NCBI RefSeq assembly: GCF_003318275.1
Contig: NZ_QOCH01000015.1
Span: 531,608 to 595,607, forward strand
DNA from: Marinobacter sp. F3R11
GTDB taxonomy: Bacteria > Pseudomonadota > Gammaproteobacteria > Pseudomonadales > Oleiphilaceae
Length of the DNA: 64,000 bases
Direction of reading: 5' to 3'
Under the pieces are notes generated by a model. That model saw only the letters and a program-made list of their open reading frames with translations, ran no database searches and was not told the origin of the DNA. The position numbers were made by a program, and so were the translations under genes. Of the stretch, positions 45,859-53,870 are shown one piece after another (position 1 is the stretch's first letter; each line of letters opens with the position of its first letter).

Positions 45859-47886
45859 ATGAAAAACGTCATCAACAATCTTTCCATGCGTGGAAAGCTC
45901 ATCACGCTTGTGGCGCCGGCCCTGCTTGTCATCATCTACTTTGCCATTGAAAGCATTACGCTCAATTCAGCAGAACTCGACGACATGCGCCGATTGCAAT
46001 CACTGGTTCAGCTTGCTGATACGGGGGACCCTCTGATTGAGGCGCTGCAACTGGAGCGGGGGCGATCTGCAGTCGTACTTTCACGTGGCGTCGATCGTGA
46101 AGCCGCCCAACGGGCAGAGCAGGCATTGACAGATCAACGCAACCAGACTGATACGAGACTCGCCGATTACCGGTCTCAGATATCCAGCCTGAACGAAACG
46201 TTTAAATTCAGCCCTGCCATCATGAACAGTATTGAGACGGTACAGACAGAACTGAACACTCTGGATGAACTGCGCAACGATGCAGATAAACGTTCGATTA
46301 ACAGCCTTGAAGCGGAGATCCGGTACACACAACTGGTAACGGGGCTGATCAACCGGATTCCTCTGGTTATCTCCAGCGCAACCGATTCACAACTGACCCG
46401 TGATCTCAATGCCTACTACGCATTGGCCGAGGCAACCGAAGCCGCAGGTCGTGAAAGCGCCGCCGGCGCAGCTCTGATCAACCGAGGAAGCTTTGACCTT
46501 CCCGCCGCCCAGAAAATTGCTTCCTTCGGGGGCCGTCAGGAAGCATTCATCCATGAAGCTGGTGCTATGCTCACCGAAGAATCTGATCTGCTTGCTGTAC
46601 TTGAAAGCCTGCCGGACGCACCCGAGAGTCAAAGCCTGCAAAAACAGCGCGATACCTTATTCCGTAGCCCATCTGGCCTGTATGCACTGAATGCGGCGGA
46701 GTGGTTTGATATCACTACCGAGCGGCTGGCCAGGCTGAACAGCCTGCGAAAAACACTGATTGATATTGCTTCGGCGTCCGTCCTGAATAGCGTCGCTGAA
46801 GCCCGTCATGGCCTGATAGTCGCATCCACGATCGCAGCCACGGCTATCATCGTAGCCATAGCTCTTATGCTGCTCATGGTCAGCGCCATCAACCGGCAGA
46901 TTAATAGCTTGCTCGATAGTGTCCGCTTTGCCATGGATAACAAAGATCTTACGCAACAAATCCATATCTCGAGTAAGGACGAGGTCGGGACTATCGGACG
47001 GGCGCTCAACGAACTGTTTGGCCGCTTTTGCGATGCCCTGCAGCAAATCGACAAGGCCAGTGTCCAGCTTGCAACTGCCACGGAAGAAACCAGCTCCACT
47101 GCAGACCATAACGCTGCTCAGGCCAAGAACCAGCAAGAACAGATAGCACAGGTAAGAAGATCTACTGAAGAAATGACGGCTACATCTGAGCAGATTTCCT
47201 CAAATACACAGCAAGTTGCAGATGCGGCCAGAAATGTAATGGAGCAAAGCAAAGCTGGCGAAGAAGTTCTGCATGGAAGCGTTCAGCGCATACGCTCGCT
47301 GGCCAGCTCGGTAAAAAACGTGAACGACGTAATTGAAGAACTGGAGAAGCGCAGCAGCAGTATCGTGGAAGTTATGGATGTGATCCGCACAGTCGCTGAC
47401 CAGACCAACCTGCTGGCCCTGAACGCTGCCATTGAAGCCGCACGTGCAGGAGAACATGGTCGTGGGTTTGCGGTCGTTGCAGACGAGGTTCGTACCCTGG
47501 CTCGACAGACCCATGAGTCCACCACCAAGATCGAAGAAATCATCAATGACTTTCAGGTGATCACTGAAAATGCCAGCCGCTCCATCATTGCCAGCCACGA
47601 ACTGGCAAATCAGGCCAGCGAGCAATCATCCGAGCTCGAACAGACCTTCTCTGCCATTCTGGGAGACGTCCACAGTATATCCGAAATGGCATCCAGAATT
47701 GCCTCGGCATCCGAACAGCAGGTTACATTAACCCGGGACCTGGCAAACAATATGGAAGATGTCAGTGGCTTAGCCTTGCTGACACTGACAGGATCCCAGG
47801 AAATCTCTCAGGTTACCGGGGAGCAGGCCCAACTCGCGAGACAACTGCAGGATCTGGCTAACGGATTCAAATTGTCAGCAACCTGA
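45859..47886 (+). CDS. Methyl-accepting chemotaxis protein with NIT sensing domain
   Basis: A 675-residue chemoreceptor: first membrane helix (about 14-32), a long periplasmic region of about 280 residues fitting the NIT (nitrate/nitrite sensing) family ([15 protein letters not shown] near residues 55-70), a second helix near 320-340, HAMP, and a cytoplasmic signalling domain with the conserved hairpin tip [19 protein letters not shown]. In P. aeruginosa a receptor with this domain senses nitrate. I start at ATG 45859; the frame extends 43 codons further upstream without a membrane start. It may steer cells to nitrate, the substrate of the neighbouring respiration genes. Confidence 0.88.
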   Translation: MKNVINNLSMRGKLITLVAPALLVIIYFAIESITLNSAELDDMRRLQSLVQLADTGDPLIEALQLERGRSAVVLSRGVDREAAQRAEQALTDQRNQTDTRLADYRSQISSLNETFKFSPAIMNSIETVQTELNTLDELRNDADKRSINSLEAEIRYTQLVTGLINRIPLVISSATDSQLTRDLNAYYALAEATEAAGRESAAGAALINRGSFDLPAAQKIASFGGRQEAFIHEAGAMLTEESDLLAVLESLPDAPESQSLQKQRDTLFRSPSGLYALNAAEWFDITTERLARLNSLRKTLIDIASASVLNSVAEARHGLIVASTIAATAIIVAIALMLLMVSAINRQINSLLDSVRFAMDNKDLTQQIHISSKDEVGTIGRALNELFGRFCDALQQIDKASVQLATATEETSSTADHNAAQAKNQQEQIAQVRRSTEEMTATSEQISSNTQQVADAARNVMEQSKAGEEVLHGSVQRIRSLASSVKNVNDVIEELEKRSSSIVEVMDVIRTVADQTNLLALNAAIEAARAGEHGRGFAVVADEVRTLARQTHESTTKIEEIINDFQVITENASRSIIASHELANQASEQSSELEQTFSAILGDVHSISEMASRIASASEQQVTLTRDLANNMEDVSGLALLTLTGSQEISQVTGEQAQLARQLQDLANGFKLSAT

Positions 47887-47901
47887 ACCCAGGGTTGCTG
47901 G

Positions 47902-47931
47902 CTCCGGGGCTCACGCAGGTGCTCCCCGGAG
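47902..47931. terminator. Hairpin between the chemoreceptor gene and hemN
   Basis: Arms CTCCGGGG and CCCCGGAG enclose a 14-base loop in the 55-base gap between two convergent genes. No clear T tract on either strand; it may serve as a shared terminator or mRNA end. Confidence 0.4.
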
Positions 47932-47941
47932 AAAGAAAACA

Positions 47942-49360
47942 TCAGATGATGCGTGAGAACCGCTGGCTGGCGCCTTCTTTGCGGTAGAAGTCGAAGATCT
48001 GGCAGATAGCACGGATCAGCAACCGGCCAGCAGGCTCCACCTGCAGTACCCGGCCATCATCGCCGATCAGTTCATCGGCCATCATCGGCCGGAGCCGCGC
48101 CAGTTCGTCTGCGAAATAATGGTCAAAGTCTTCCTGCCACTCCGCCGAGAATTGCTTCCGATCCAGCCGGAACTGGCAAATCAGCTGACCAATAACCCAG
48201 CGACGGATTCGGTCATCCCGGCTCAGGTTTACACCTTTGGTAATCGCCAGCTGACCTGCGTCGATAGAAGCTTCCCAGGCGGGCAGGTCGTGATTGTTCT
48301 GGAAATAGGCATCGTCGGTCTGGCCTATGGCAGAAACGCCAAGAGATACCAGATCGCAGTCCGAATGAGTGGTGTAGCCCTGGAAGTTCCTGTGTAATCG
48401 CCCTGCCCGCTGAGCCACAGCAAGGCTGTCGTCCGGTTTGGCAAAGTGATCCATACCAATGTATTCGTAACCGGCTTCAAGCAACCTGTTGATGGTGTTA
48501 TGCAGAATCGTCAGTTTTTGCTGTGGCGATGGAAGAGTATCGCTCTTGATCCGGGTTTGCGGATAAAAGCGGTCTGGCAGGTGCGCATAGCTGAATACGG
48601 ACAGCCTGTCCGGAGACATTTCAATCACCGCTTCCAGAGTCTCGGCAAAGCTCTCCGGTGTCTGGTGTGGCAGGCCATAGATCAGATCAAGGTTAATGGA
48701 ACGGAACCCCAGGTGCCGGGCTTCGTTCAGCACTGTCTCGGTCATTTCCCGTGGCTGTATACGGTTAACGGCCTTCTGAACCTCCGGGTTCACATCCTGC
48801 ACCCCCAGGCTGATCCGGTTGAAACCAAGCTGCCAGAGTGTGGGCAGCGTATCCTGATCCACTTCTCGCGGATCAATCTCCACACTGTAATCATGCTCAT
48901 CACCGCTTTGCAGATTGAACAGCTCGGCGTAGCCTTCCATCAGGTGCTGCATGACATCTTTAGGCAGGAAGGTCGGCGTACCTCCGCCCCAGTGCAACTG
49001 TTTTACCGGCCGGTCCGCGCCAAACAGCTTCGACTGCATGGCCGCTTCTTTCAATAGCCTCTCCACATAGGGCATGGCCTTGTCGCGCTTTTTGGTAATC
49101 ACCTTGTTACAGGCGCAGTAGTAACAAAGATGCGCGCAGAACGGCAGGTGGGTATACAGCGAAAGCGGGCGGCCACTGGCCTTGCTGCGCGCAGCTGCAT
49201 CCACCATCTCCGTCACCGGGTAATTCTGGTTAAACTCCACCGCAGTCGGATAAGAGGTATAACGCGGTCCGCTGAGGTCATAGCGTTTGATCAACGCGTC
49301 ATCCCAGATGAACTCCGGAAGAGTGGATTCATCTGTCTGCAGTGTGGAGTTGGAAGCCAT
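47942..49360 (-). CDS. hemN: HemN, oxygen-independent coproporphyrinogen III dehydrogenase
   Basis: A 472-residue radical-SAM enzyme that decarboxylates coproporphyrinogen III without oxygen, allowing haem synthesis under anaerobiosis. The radical-SAM cluster is C-xxx-C-xx-C (CAHLCYYCACNK, near residues 72-81), and a GGGTPTFL glycine motif follows. Haem is needed by NarI and Dnr. An FNR-type promoter lies upstream. In Pseudomonas hemN is Anr-controlled, in keeping with this arrangement. Confidence 0.97.
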   Translation of the reverse strand: MASNSTLQTDESTLPEFIWDDALIKRYDLSGPRYTSYPTAVEFNQNYPVTEMVDAAARSKASGRPLSLYTHLPFCAHLCYYCACNKVITKKRDKAMPYVERLLKEAAMQSKLFGADRPVKQLHWGGGTPTFLPKDVMQHLMEGYAELFNLQSGDEHDYSVEIDPREVDQDTLPTLWQLGFNRISLGVQDVNPEVQKAVNRIQPREMTETVLNEARHLGFRSINLDLIYGLPHQTPESFAETLEAVIEMSPDRLSVFSYAHLPDRFYPQTRIKSDTLPSPQQKLTILHNTINRLLEAGYEYIGMDHFAKPDDSLAVAQRAGRLHRNFQGYTTHSDCDLVSLGVSAIGQTDDAYFQNNHDLPAWEASIDAGQLAITKGVNLSRDDRIRRWVIGQLICQFRLDRKQFSAEWQEDFDHYFADELARLRPMMADELIGDDGRVLQVEPAGRLLIRAICQIFDFYRKEGASQRFSRII

Positions 49361-49411
49361 AATAAAAAAACTCTGAACGTGTGATGTGGAGTGTCATCCG
49401 AGATGCGAGGC

Positions 49412-49453
49412 ATTGTATGCCAGGTGAGCAACACGCATCTTGACGCGAGTCAT
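49412..49453 (-). promoter_or_regulatory. Candidate class II FNR/ANR promoter of hemN
   Basis: The box at 49440-49453 reads TTGAC-GCGA-GTCAT (7 of 10 consensus matches, core TGA-N6-TCA). On the minus strand the hexamer TACAAT (49412-49417) sits at the expected -10 position and matches TATAAT at 5 of 6. The start codon is 86 bases from the box centre. Confidence 0.6.
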
Positions 49454-49740
49454 CTTGACGAATATCCGGATTTTACCAGCCTGGTGCCTGAACTACCCTT
49501 ATGCACATTGCGTATTCCGGCTACCTCTTTCGGGTAACAGAACAAGCCCCGGCTATTGTCCTGCCTGACTTGCACTACTTGTTATAACACCACGATGTTC
49601 ACTTGCGCTGTTGTGGAACCGTCTATAGGCCACCGCACCAGACACGGGCGCCCTTCTGAATTTCATTTTTCTGTGCATTTCTCTCCTGAAATTTTCAAAC
49701 CCCAATAAAAACAAGCAGCTCAGTTACATTCGTTCACATC

Positions 49741-49755
49741 TGGCACAGCAGATGC
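49741..49755 (+). promoter_or_regulatory. Candidate sigma-54 promoter of the ABC/AprA-like gene series
   Basis: TGGCACAGCAGATGC matches TGGCACG-N4-TTGC at 9 of 11 defined positions, keeping the key GG and GC dinucleotides at the right distance. Transcription would begin near 49767, about 50 bases before the first start codon. No sigma-54 activator gene is in the window. Confidence 0.5.
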
Positions 49756-49784
49756 AACACCTATAGCAGGGGTCATGGCCTGTT

Positions 49785-49798
49785 AGTACAAGTGAACT
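49785..49798. promoter_or_regulatory. Candidate GntR operator before the ABC operon
   Basis: AGTACAAGTGAACT is an interrupted palindrome of the form AGT-n-CA-nn-TG-n-ACT. It lies 18-31 bases downstream of the predicted sigma-54 start point and before the AGGAAGG ribosome site, a good place for a repressor. The operon itself encodes a GntR regulator. Motif-based guess only. Confidence 0.3.
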
Positions 49799-49817
49799 AC
49801 TTAGGAAGGTGATAACG

Positions 49818-51179
49818 ATGAGAGAAACAAGAACCCTTGCAACACTCACACTCTGCGGATCGCTGGCGATGTTTGCCGGTATAGCCTCCGCAGAGACCAT
49901 CCAGGTTGGTATCGGGCATCAAAGTATGGTGACCAACACCGTTTCTGGCGGAATTGTGCTGGAAAAGCTGGACCTGCTTAAAAAGCACTTACCTACCACA
50001 GGCAAATACGCAGACGTCGAATACGACATTGTGTTCCGGGATTATGATTCCGGCCCCCCTATCACAAACCAGATGCTGGCGGGAAAACTCGAATTCGGCG
50101 TTATGGGTGATTATCCGTTGATCGTCAACGGAGCCAAATTTCAGGAAACAGGCAAACAGGAAACCCGTTTTATTGGCGTAACCGGTTACAACCTCCGTGG
50201 AACCGGTAACGGTATCGTCGTTCCCATTGATTCCGACACCCAGAGCCTCTCTGATCTGGCAGGCAAAAACCTCTCTGTTCCCGTAGGCAGCGCAGCCTGG
50301 GGCATGACCCTTAAAGCCCTGAGCGAAGCAGGCCTGAGCGACAAGGTGAAGATTGTTAACCAGAGCCCTGCGGTCGGCGCAGCCAATATCCAGGCAGGCC
50401 GCATAGATGCTCACGCGGATTTCTGCCCTTGGTCCGAGATCATGGAGTTCCGGGAAACCGGGCGCAAGATCTATGACGGCAGCGAAGCAGGCGTTCCCAC
50501 GTTCCACGGCATCGTAGTCCGCGAGAGCTATGCCAAAAAGTACCCGGAAATTGTGGAAGGCGTACTGAAAGCCACTCTCGAAGCCCAGAAATGGATTCAG
50601 GAAAACCCGATGGAAGCGGCAATGAAGGTTTCCGAATGGACGGGCGTGGAGAAAGAAGTCCTTTACCTTTACTTCAGCAACGGTGGCATCACTACCGCCG
50701 AAGCCAGCATCAAAACCGAATGGGTTGACGCCATGAAGTACGACCTCGACCTTCTCAAACGGGAAGTGGGCGTACCTGATCTTGATTTCGACCGCTGGGT
50801 GGACGATTCCTACCTGCGTGCGGCCTACAAAGCCATGGATCTCGATTACGACGCTCTGGTCTCATCTGTTGTTGATACCCAGCCCAACAACCCTGCGCTG
50901 AAGCCCGCTGAAATCTGGTTTCAGGACAAAGGCATTGTCACCTACGACAGCGTAGCTGACATGCTTGCCGCCAAAGAAGCAGCAGGGAGCCCCATCAACG
51001 CAACCTATGTCTACGACAACCTCACCGGCCTGAAACTGTTTGGCAAGGCTGCGTACATGGTGCGTGGAAGCGACGGTGAAGTGGTGGCTTTTCTCAAGAA
51101 AGCCGACTCCGAGAAATATATAGCTAATCACGGCGGCACCCCGGTCACACCGGAAAATGCCGTTGCCATGGCGTACTGA
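49818..51179 (+). CDS. ABC transporter substrate-binding protein (nitrate/sulfonate/taurine type) with NosL-like C-terminus
   Basis: A 453-residue periplasmic protein with a Sec signal peptide (cleavage near IASA-ETIQ). Residues about 25-340 follow the NrtA/SsuA/TauA fold (VGSAAWGMTLKALSEAG; AGRIDAHADFCPWSE). The remaining ~100 residues are beyond the usual length of such proteins, and the end (YVYD ... AAYMVRGS ... AFLKKADSEKYIANHGG) resembles the NosL core FYVVGS ... ASF...A...HGG, without the NosL CxxCxM copper motif. I start at ATG 49818 with AGGAAGG. First gene of the series; ligand unknown, probably a small anion. Confidence 0.85.
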   Translation: MRETRTLATLTLCGSLAMFAGIASAETIQVGIGHQSMVTNTVSGGIVLEKLDLLKKHLPTTGKYADVEYDIVFRDYDSGPPITNQMLAGKLEFGVMGDYPLIVNGAKFQETGKQETRFIGVTGYNLRGTGNGIVVPIDSDTQSLSDLAGKNLSVPVGSAAWGMTLKALSEAGLSDKVKIVNQSPAVGAANIQAGRIDAHADFCPWSEIMEFRETGRKIYDGSEAGVPTFHGIVVRESYAKKYPEIVEGVLKATLEAQKWIQENPMEAAMKVSEWTGVEKEVLYLYFSNGGITTAEASIKTEWVDAMKYDLDLLKREVGVPDLDFDRWVDDSYLRAAYKAMDLDYDALVSSVVDTQPNNPALKPAEIWFQDKGIVTYDSVADMLAAKEAAGSPINATYVYDNLTGLKLFGKAAYMVRGSDGEVVAFLKKADSEKYIANHGGTPVTPENAVAMAY

Positions 51180-51185
51180 CGAATA

Positions 51186-51214
51186 GCAGTGCAGGCACTG
51201 AGTGTCTGCACTGC
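51186..51214. terminator. Hairpin between binding-protein and permease genes
   Basis: Arms GCAGTGCAG and CTGCACTGC are perfect, and the inner bases pair further, giving a very stable stem. No T run follows. Such hairpins after a binding-protein gene usually stabilise the upstream mRNA so that the binding protein is made in excess over the permease. Confidence 0.6.
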
Positions 51215-51235
51215 AACAGTCTGAGGAGTGAATAA

Positions 51236-52171
51236 ATGGATAACCATAGCAATGCAGCCCTGCTGACCGCGCCCATGGAGGAGACAGACGGTAGTCCGGG
51301 GGTTGAACAGATCATTCGAAAGGAAGCTACGATGGCATCTCCCATGGCAGAAAAAACAAGCGACAACGCTCGTCTGCCTGCGCGCATCTGGATGAAAACC
51401 ATTGGAGTAAGGTATCTGGTAAGGATCATGGCGCTGATTGTCGCCGTGGTGCTCTGGGAATTCGCGTCCAGAAACGGTTTTCATTTCTACATCAATTTCG
51501 ACAACATCCCCGCACCGTCGGTTGTGGGTACTGCGCTGGTAGCGGAACTGTCTGGCCAGGAATTCTATCTGCACATACTGCATAGCCTGGAACGCGTTGC
51601 GATTGCTTATGTGCTTGCAGTGGTAGTGGGCGTAATTCTGGGCGTAGCCATGGGGCGTTCCCGGTGGGCTGAAGACATCATTCTCCCGTACATTGAGCTA
51701 TTACGCCCCATCCCGGCGGTTGCCTGGATTCCCCTGGCAATTCTGATGTTGCCAACCGAACAGTCCAGCATCATTTTCATCACCTTTCTGGGAGCTCTGT
51801 TCCCGGTCATCCTGAATACCGTTCACGGTGTGGAACAAACCAGCAGTGTACTGGTTCGTGCCGCCCGCAGTTTGGGTGCCAGTCGCACAGCGATCCTCTG
51901 GCATGTGGTATTACCCGGGGCAATGCCTTCCATTGTTGCCGGACTTGCCATCGGCATGGGTGTGGCCTGGTTTTCCCTGCTGGCAGGAGAAATCATCAGC
52001 GGCCAGTACGGCATCGGCTATTACACCTGGAACTCATACACCCTCATTCAATACCCGCAGATCATCATCGGAATGCTGACCATCGGCGGCCTTGGCACGC
52101 TATGCACGCTGCTGGTTCGCAAAGGCTGTAACCCACTGCTCAAGTGGCAAGCTAAAGGAGGCCGGTCATGA
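51236..52171 (+). CDS. ABC transporter permease (sulfonate/nitrate/taurine type)
   Basis: A 311-residue inner membrane permease of the BPD_transp_1 family with about six helices. The coupling motif is RAARSLGASRTAILWHVVLPGAMPSI (EAA-type loop, near residues 207-232). The N-terminus carries an unusual ~55-residue hydrophilic extension before the first helix; an internal Met (MASPMAEKT, residue 33) is an alternative start but lacks as good a site as GAGGAG before 51236. Second gene of the importer. Confidence 0.88.
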   Translation: MDNHSNAALLTAPMEETDGSPGVEQIIRKEATMASPMAEKTSDNARLPARIWMKTIGVRYLVRIMALIVAVVLWEFASRNGFHFYINFDNIPAPSVVGTALVAELSGQEFYLHILHSLERVAIAYVLAVVVGVILGVAMGRSRWAEDIILPYIELLRPIPAVAWIPLAILMLPTEQSSIIFITFLGALFPVILNTVHGVEQTSSVLVRAARSLGASRTAILWHVVLPGAMPSIVAGLAIGMGVAWFSLLAGEIISGQYGIGYYTWNSYTLIQYPQIIIGMLTIGGLGTLCTLLVRKGCNPLLKWQAKGGRS

Positions 52172-53046
52172 GCGAGGTACTAATGAACGACAACCGACTG
52201 GCCGTACTGGACCATAGCCGGTTAAGGGCCAAAGCGGGCAAACCCGGAACAGACCGGGGCCGGATATCAGTCAGGGACGTGGACATCGTTTTTGACACCC
52301 CCACTGGTTCTCATATTGCGGTTCAGAACGCCAACCTGACTGTCCGGCCAGGCGAGTTTGTCTGCCTTCTTGGCCCATCCGGGTGCGGAAAATCAACCCT
52401 GATGAACAGCATTGCCGGCTTTGTGCCACCGACTCGTGGTGACGTTACCGTGGATGGTGAAGCAGTAACCGAACCTGGCCCTGATCGCGGCATGGTATTC
52501 CAGCAGCACTCGTTGTTTCCCTGGAAAACGGTAAAGGAAAACGTGGCCTTCGGACCATTAATGGCAGGCGTAGGTCAGAACGAAGCCAACAGCGTTGCAC
52601 GGACATTCCTTTCTCTGGTGGGACTGGCTGCGTTTGAAAATGCCTATCCCAACACTCTGTCAGGAGGAATGCAGCAACGAGTGGGTATCGCTCGGGCATT
52701 GGCTAACTATCCCAGCGTGCTGCTGATGGATGAACCTTTTGGCGCCCTGGACGCGCAGACCCGAATCATGATGCAGGAGAACCTGCTGGAAATATGGCGC
52801 GAGTTCCATAACACCGTGGTGTTCGTTACTCACGACATTGATGAAGCCGTTTTCCTGTCTGATCGGATCGTGGTTATGAGTGCCAGCCCGGGACGAATCA
52901 TCGCTGACATAAAAGTTGATCTGCCCCGGCCCCGGGAGCAATCCCTGCTGACCAGTCCCGACTTTATGGCGCTCAAACGCCAGTGCCTGGACCTGATCCG
53001 AAAGGAAACTCTCAATGCCTTTCAGCAGCAAAACAAGGTGGGGTAA
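52168..53046 (+). CDS. ABC transporter ATP-binding protein (sulfonate/nitrate/taurine type)
   Basis: A 292-residue ABC ATPase. Walker A GPSGCGKSTL (near residues 70-79), signature LSGGMQQRVGIARAL, Walker B VLLMDEPFGALD and H-loop FVTHDIDEAV are intact. It overlaps the permease gene by 4 bases (ATGA). The SsuB/TauB/NrtD-like type fits import of a small oxyanion or sulfonate together with the two preceding genes. Confidence 0.9.
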   Translation: MSEVLMNDNRLAVLDHSRLRAKAGKPGTDRGRISVRDVDIVFDTPTGSHIAVQNANLTVRPGEFVCLLGPSGCGKSTLMNSIAGFVPPTRGDVTVDGEAVTEPGPDRGMVFQQHSLFPWKTVKENVAFGPLMAGVGQNEANSVARTFLSLVGLAAFENAYPNTLSGGMQQRVGIARALANYPSVLLMDEPFGALDAQTRIMMQENLLEIWREFHNTVVFVTHDIDEAVFLSDRIVVMSASPGRIIADIKVDLPRPREQSLLTSPDFMALKRQCLDLIRKETLNAFQQQNKVG

Positions 53047-53117
53047 ACCATGGCCAGTTCTTTTTCGATCTCACCCAAACTCGCCATGACCTGTCATAAC
53101 AACCAGGAGGATGAGCG

Positions 53118-53861
53118 ATGAACAATGCGACTCAGATAGTGGCCGGACACTCACCCCTGCCACTCTATGTCCAGATACGGGACAGCCTGCGGCGTCAGAT
53201 TCTGGACGGCACCTATCAGGTTCACGAACGTCTGCCGTCCGAGAACGAAATGATGAATGCCTTTGGCGTCAGCCGGATCACCATTCGCCAGGCGCTCCGC
53301 GACCTTCACAACGAAGGCCTGGTGTTCAGTGCCCAGGGTAAGGGCACCTTCGTGAGCAAACCCAAAGCCGTTCAGAACGTACAGCGCCTTGAAGGCTTCG
53401 GGGAAGCCATGGCCGCCCAGGGCTATGAAGCCTCGGCACGGGTACTCAGCATCCAGCAAATGAAGCCCCCGAAAGCTGTCGCCGCCTCTCTGGACCTGCA
53501 CCAGGGAGACGAGGTCATCGAAGTCAAACGAGTGCGATATCTCAATCGTTCTCCGGTATGCATCGAGAACAGCTACTTCCCGATGTTCATAGGGCAGCGC
53601 ATGTTCAGCCTGGATCTTTCCGGGGACATTTTCCCCATGCTGGAGAACCTTTTCGGCATCCCCCTCGGTGGTGCTGACATCAGCCTGGACTCGATTCTGG
53701 CTGACGATGAAGCCCAGCGATACCTCAACCTTAAACCCGGCGAAGCCATTCTCAGGGTCGAACGCCTGACCCACAACAGAAGCGGCCAGCCCATTGATTT
53801 CGAGTATCTCTGCTACCGCGGTGATTCATTCAAATACCAGTTCCGGATTGACCGGAAATAG
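53118..53861 (+). CDS. GntR family regulator, HutC subfamily (UTRA domain)
   Basis: A 247-residue regulator: an N-terminal winged helix (PLPLYVQIRDSLRRQI ... SRITIRQALRDLHNEGL, residues 14-72) and a C-terminal UTRA ligand-binding domain. HutC-type proteins sense a pathway metabolite. The gene lies inside the operon between the ABC genes and the AprA-like gene, so it probably controls this operon. ATG 53118 has AGGAGG 7 bases before. A candidate operator is at 49785-49798. Confidence 0.9.
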   Translation: MNNATQIVAGHSPLPLYVQIRDSLRRQILDGTYQVHERLPSENEMMNAFGVSRITIRQALRDLHNEGLVFSAQGKGTFVSKPKAVQNVQRLEGFGEAMAAQGYEASARVLSIQQMKPPKAVAASLDLHQGDEVIEVKRVRYLNRSPVCIENSYFPMFIGQRMFSLDLSGDIFPMLENLFGIPLGGADISLDSILADDEAQRYLNLKPGEAILRVERLTHNRSGQPIDFEYLCYRGDSFKYQFRIDRK

Positions 53862-53870
53862 GAGTGCACG

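Larger units (their letters stand above)
49361..49817. other. 457-base divergent intergenic region, hemN / ABC operon
   Basis: The only gap longer than 300 bases. It holds the hemN class II promoter (49412-49453), a lone exact NarL heptamer TACCTCT at 49522-49528 (partner not in 7-2-7 spacing), a palindrome TGTTATAACA at 49580-49589, an AT-rich middle near 49660-49720, and a sigma-54-like promoter with a candidate operator before the ABC gene (49741-49798). No ORF with coding character is seen. Confidence 0.7.

Noticed and set aside
49597..49797. GTTCACTTG and its reverse complement in the hemN-ABC gap
   Set aside because: A nine-base inverted coincidence in about 450 bases is expected by chance often enough, and the copies are 190 bases apart.
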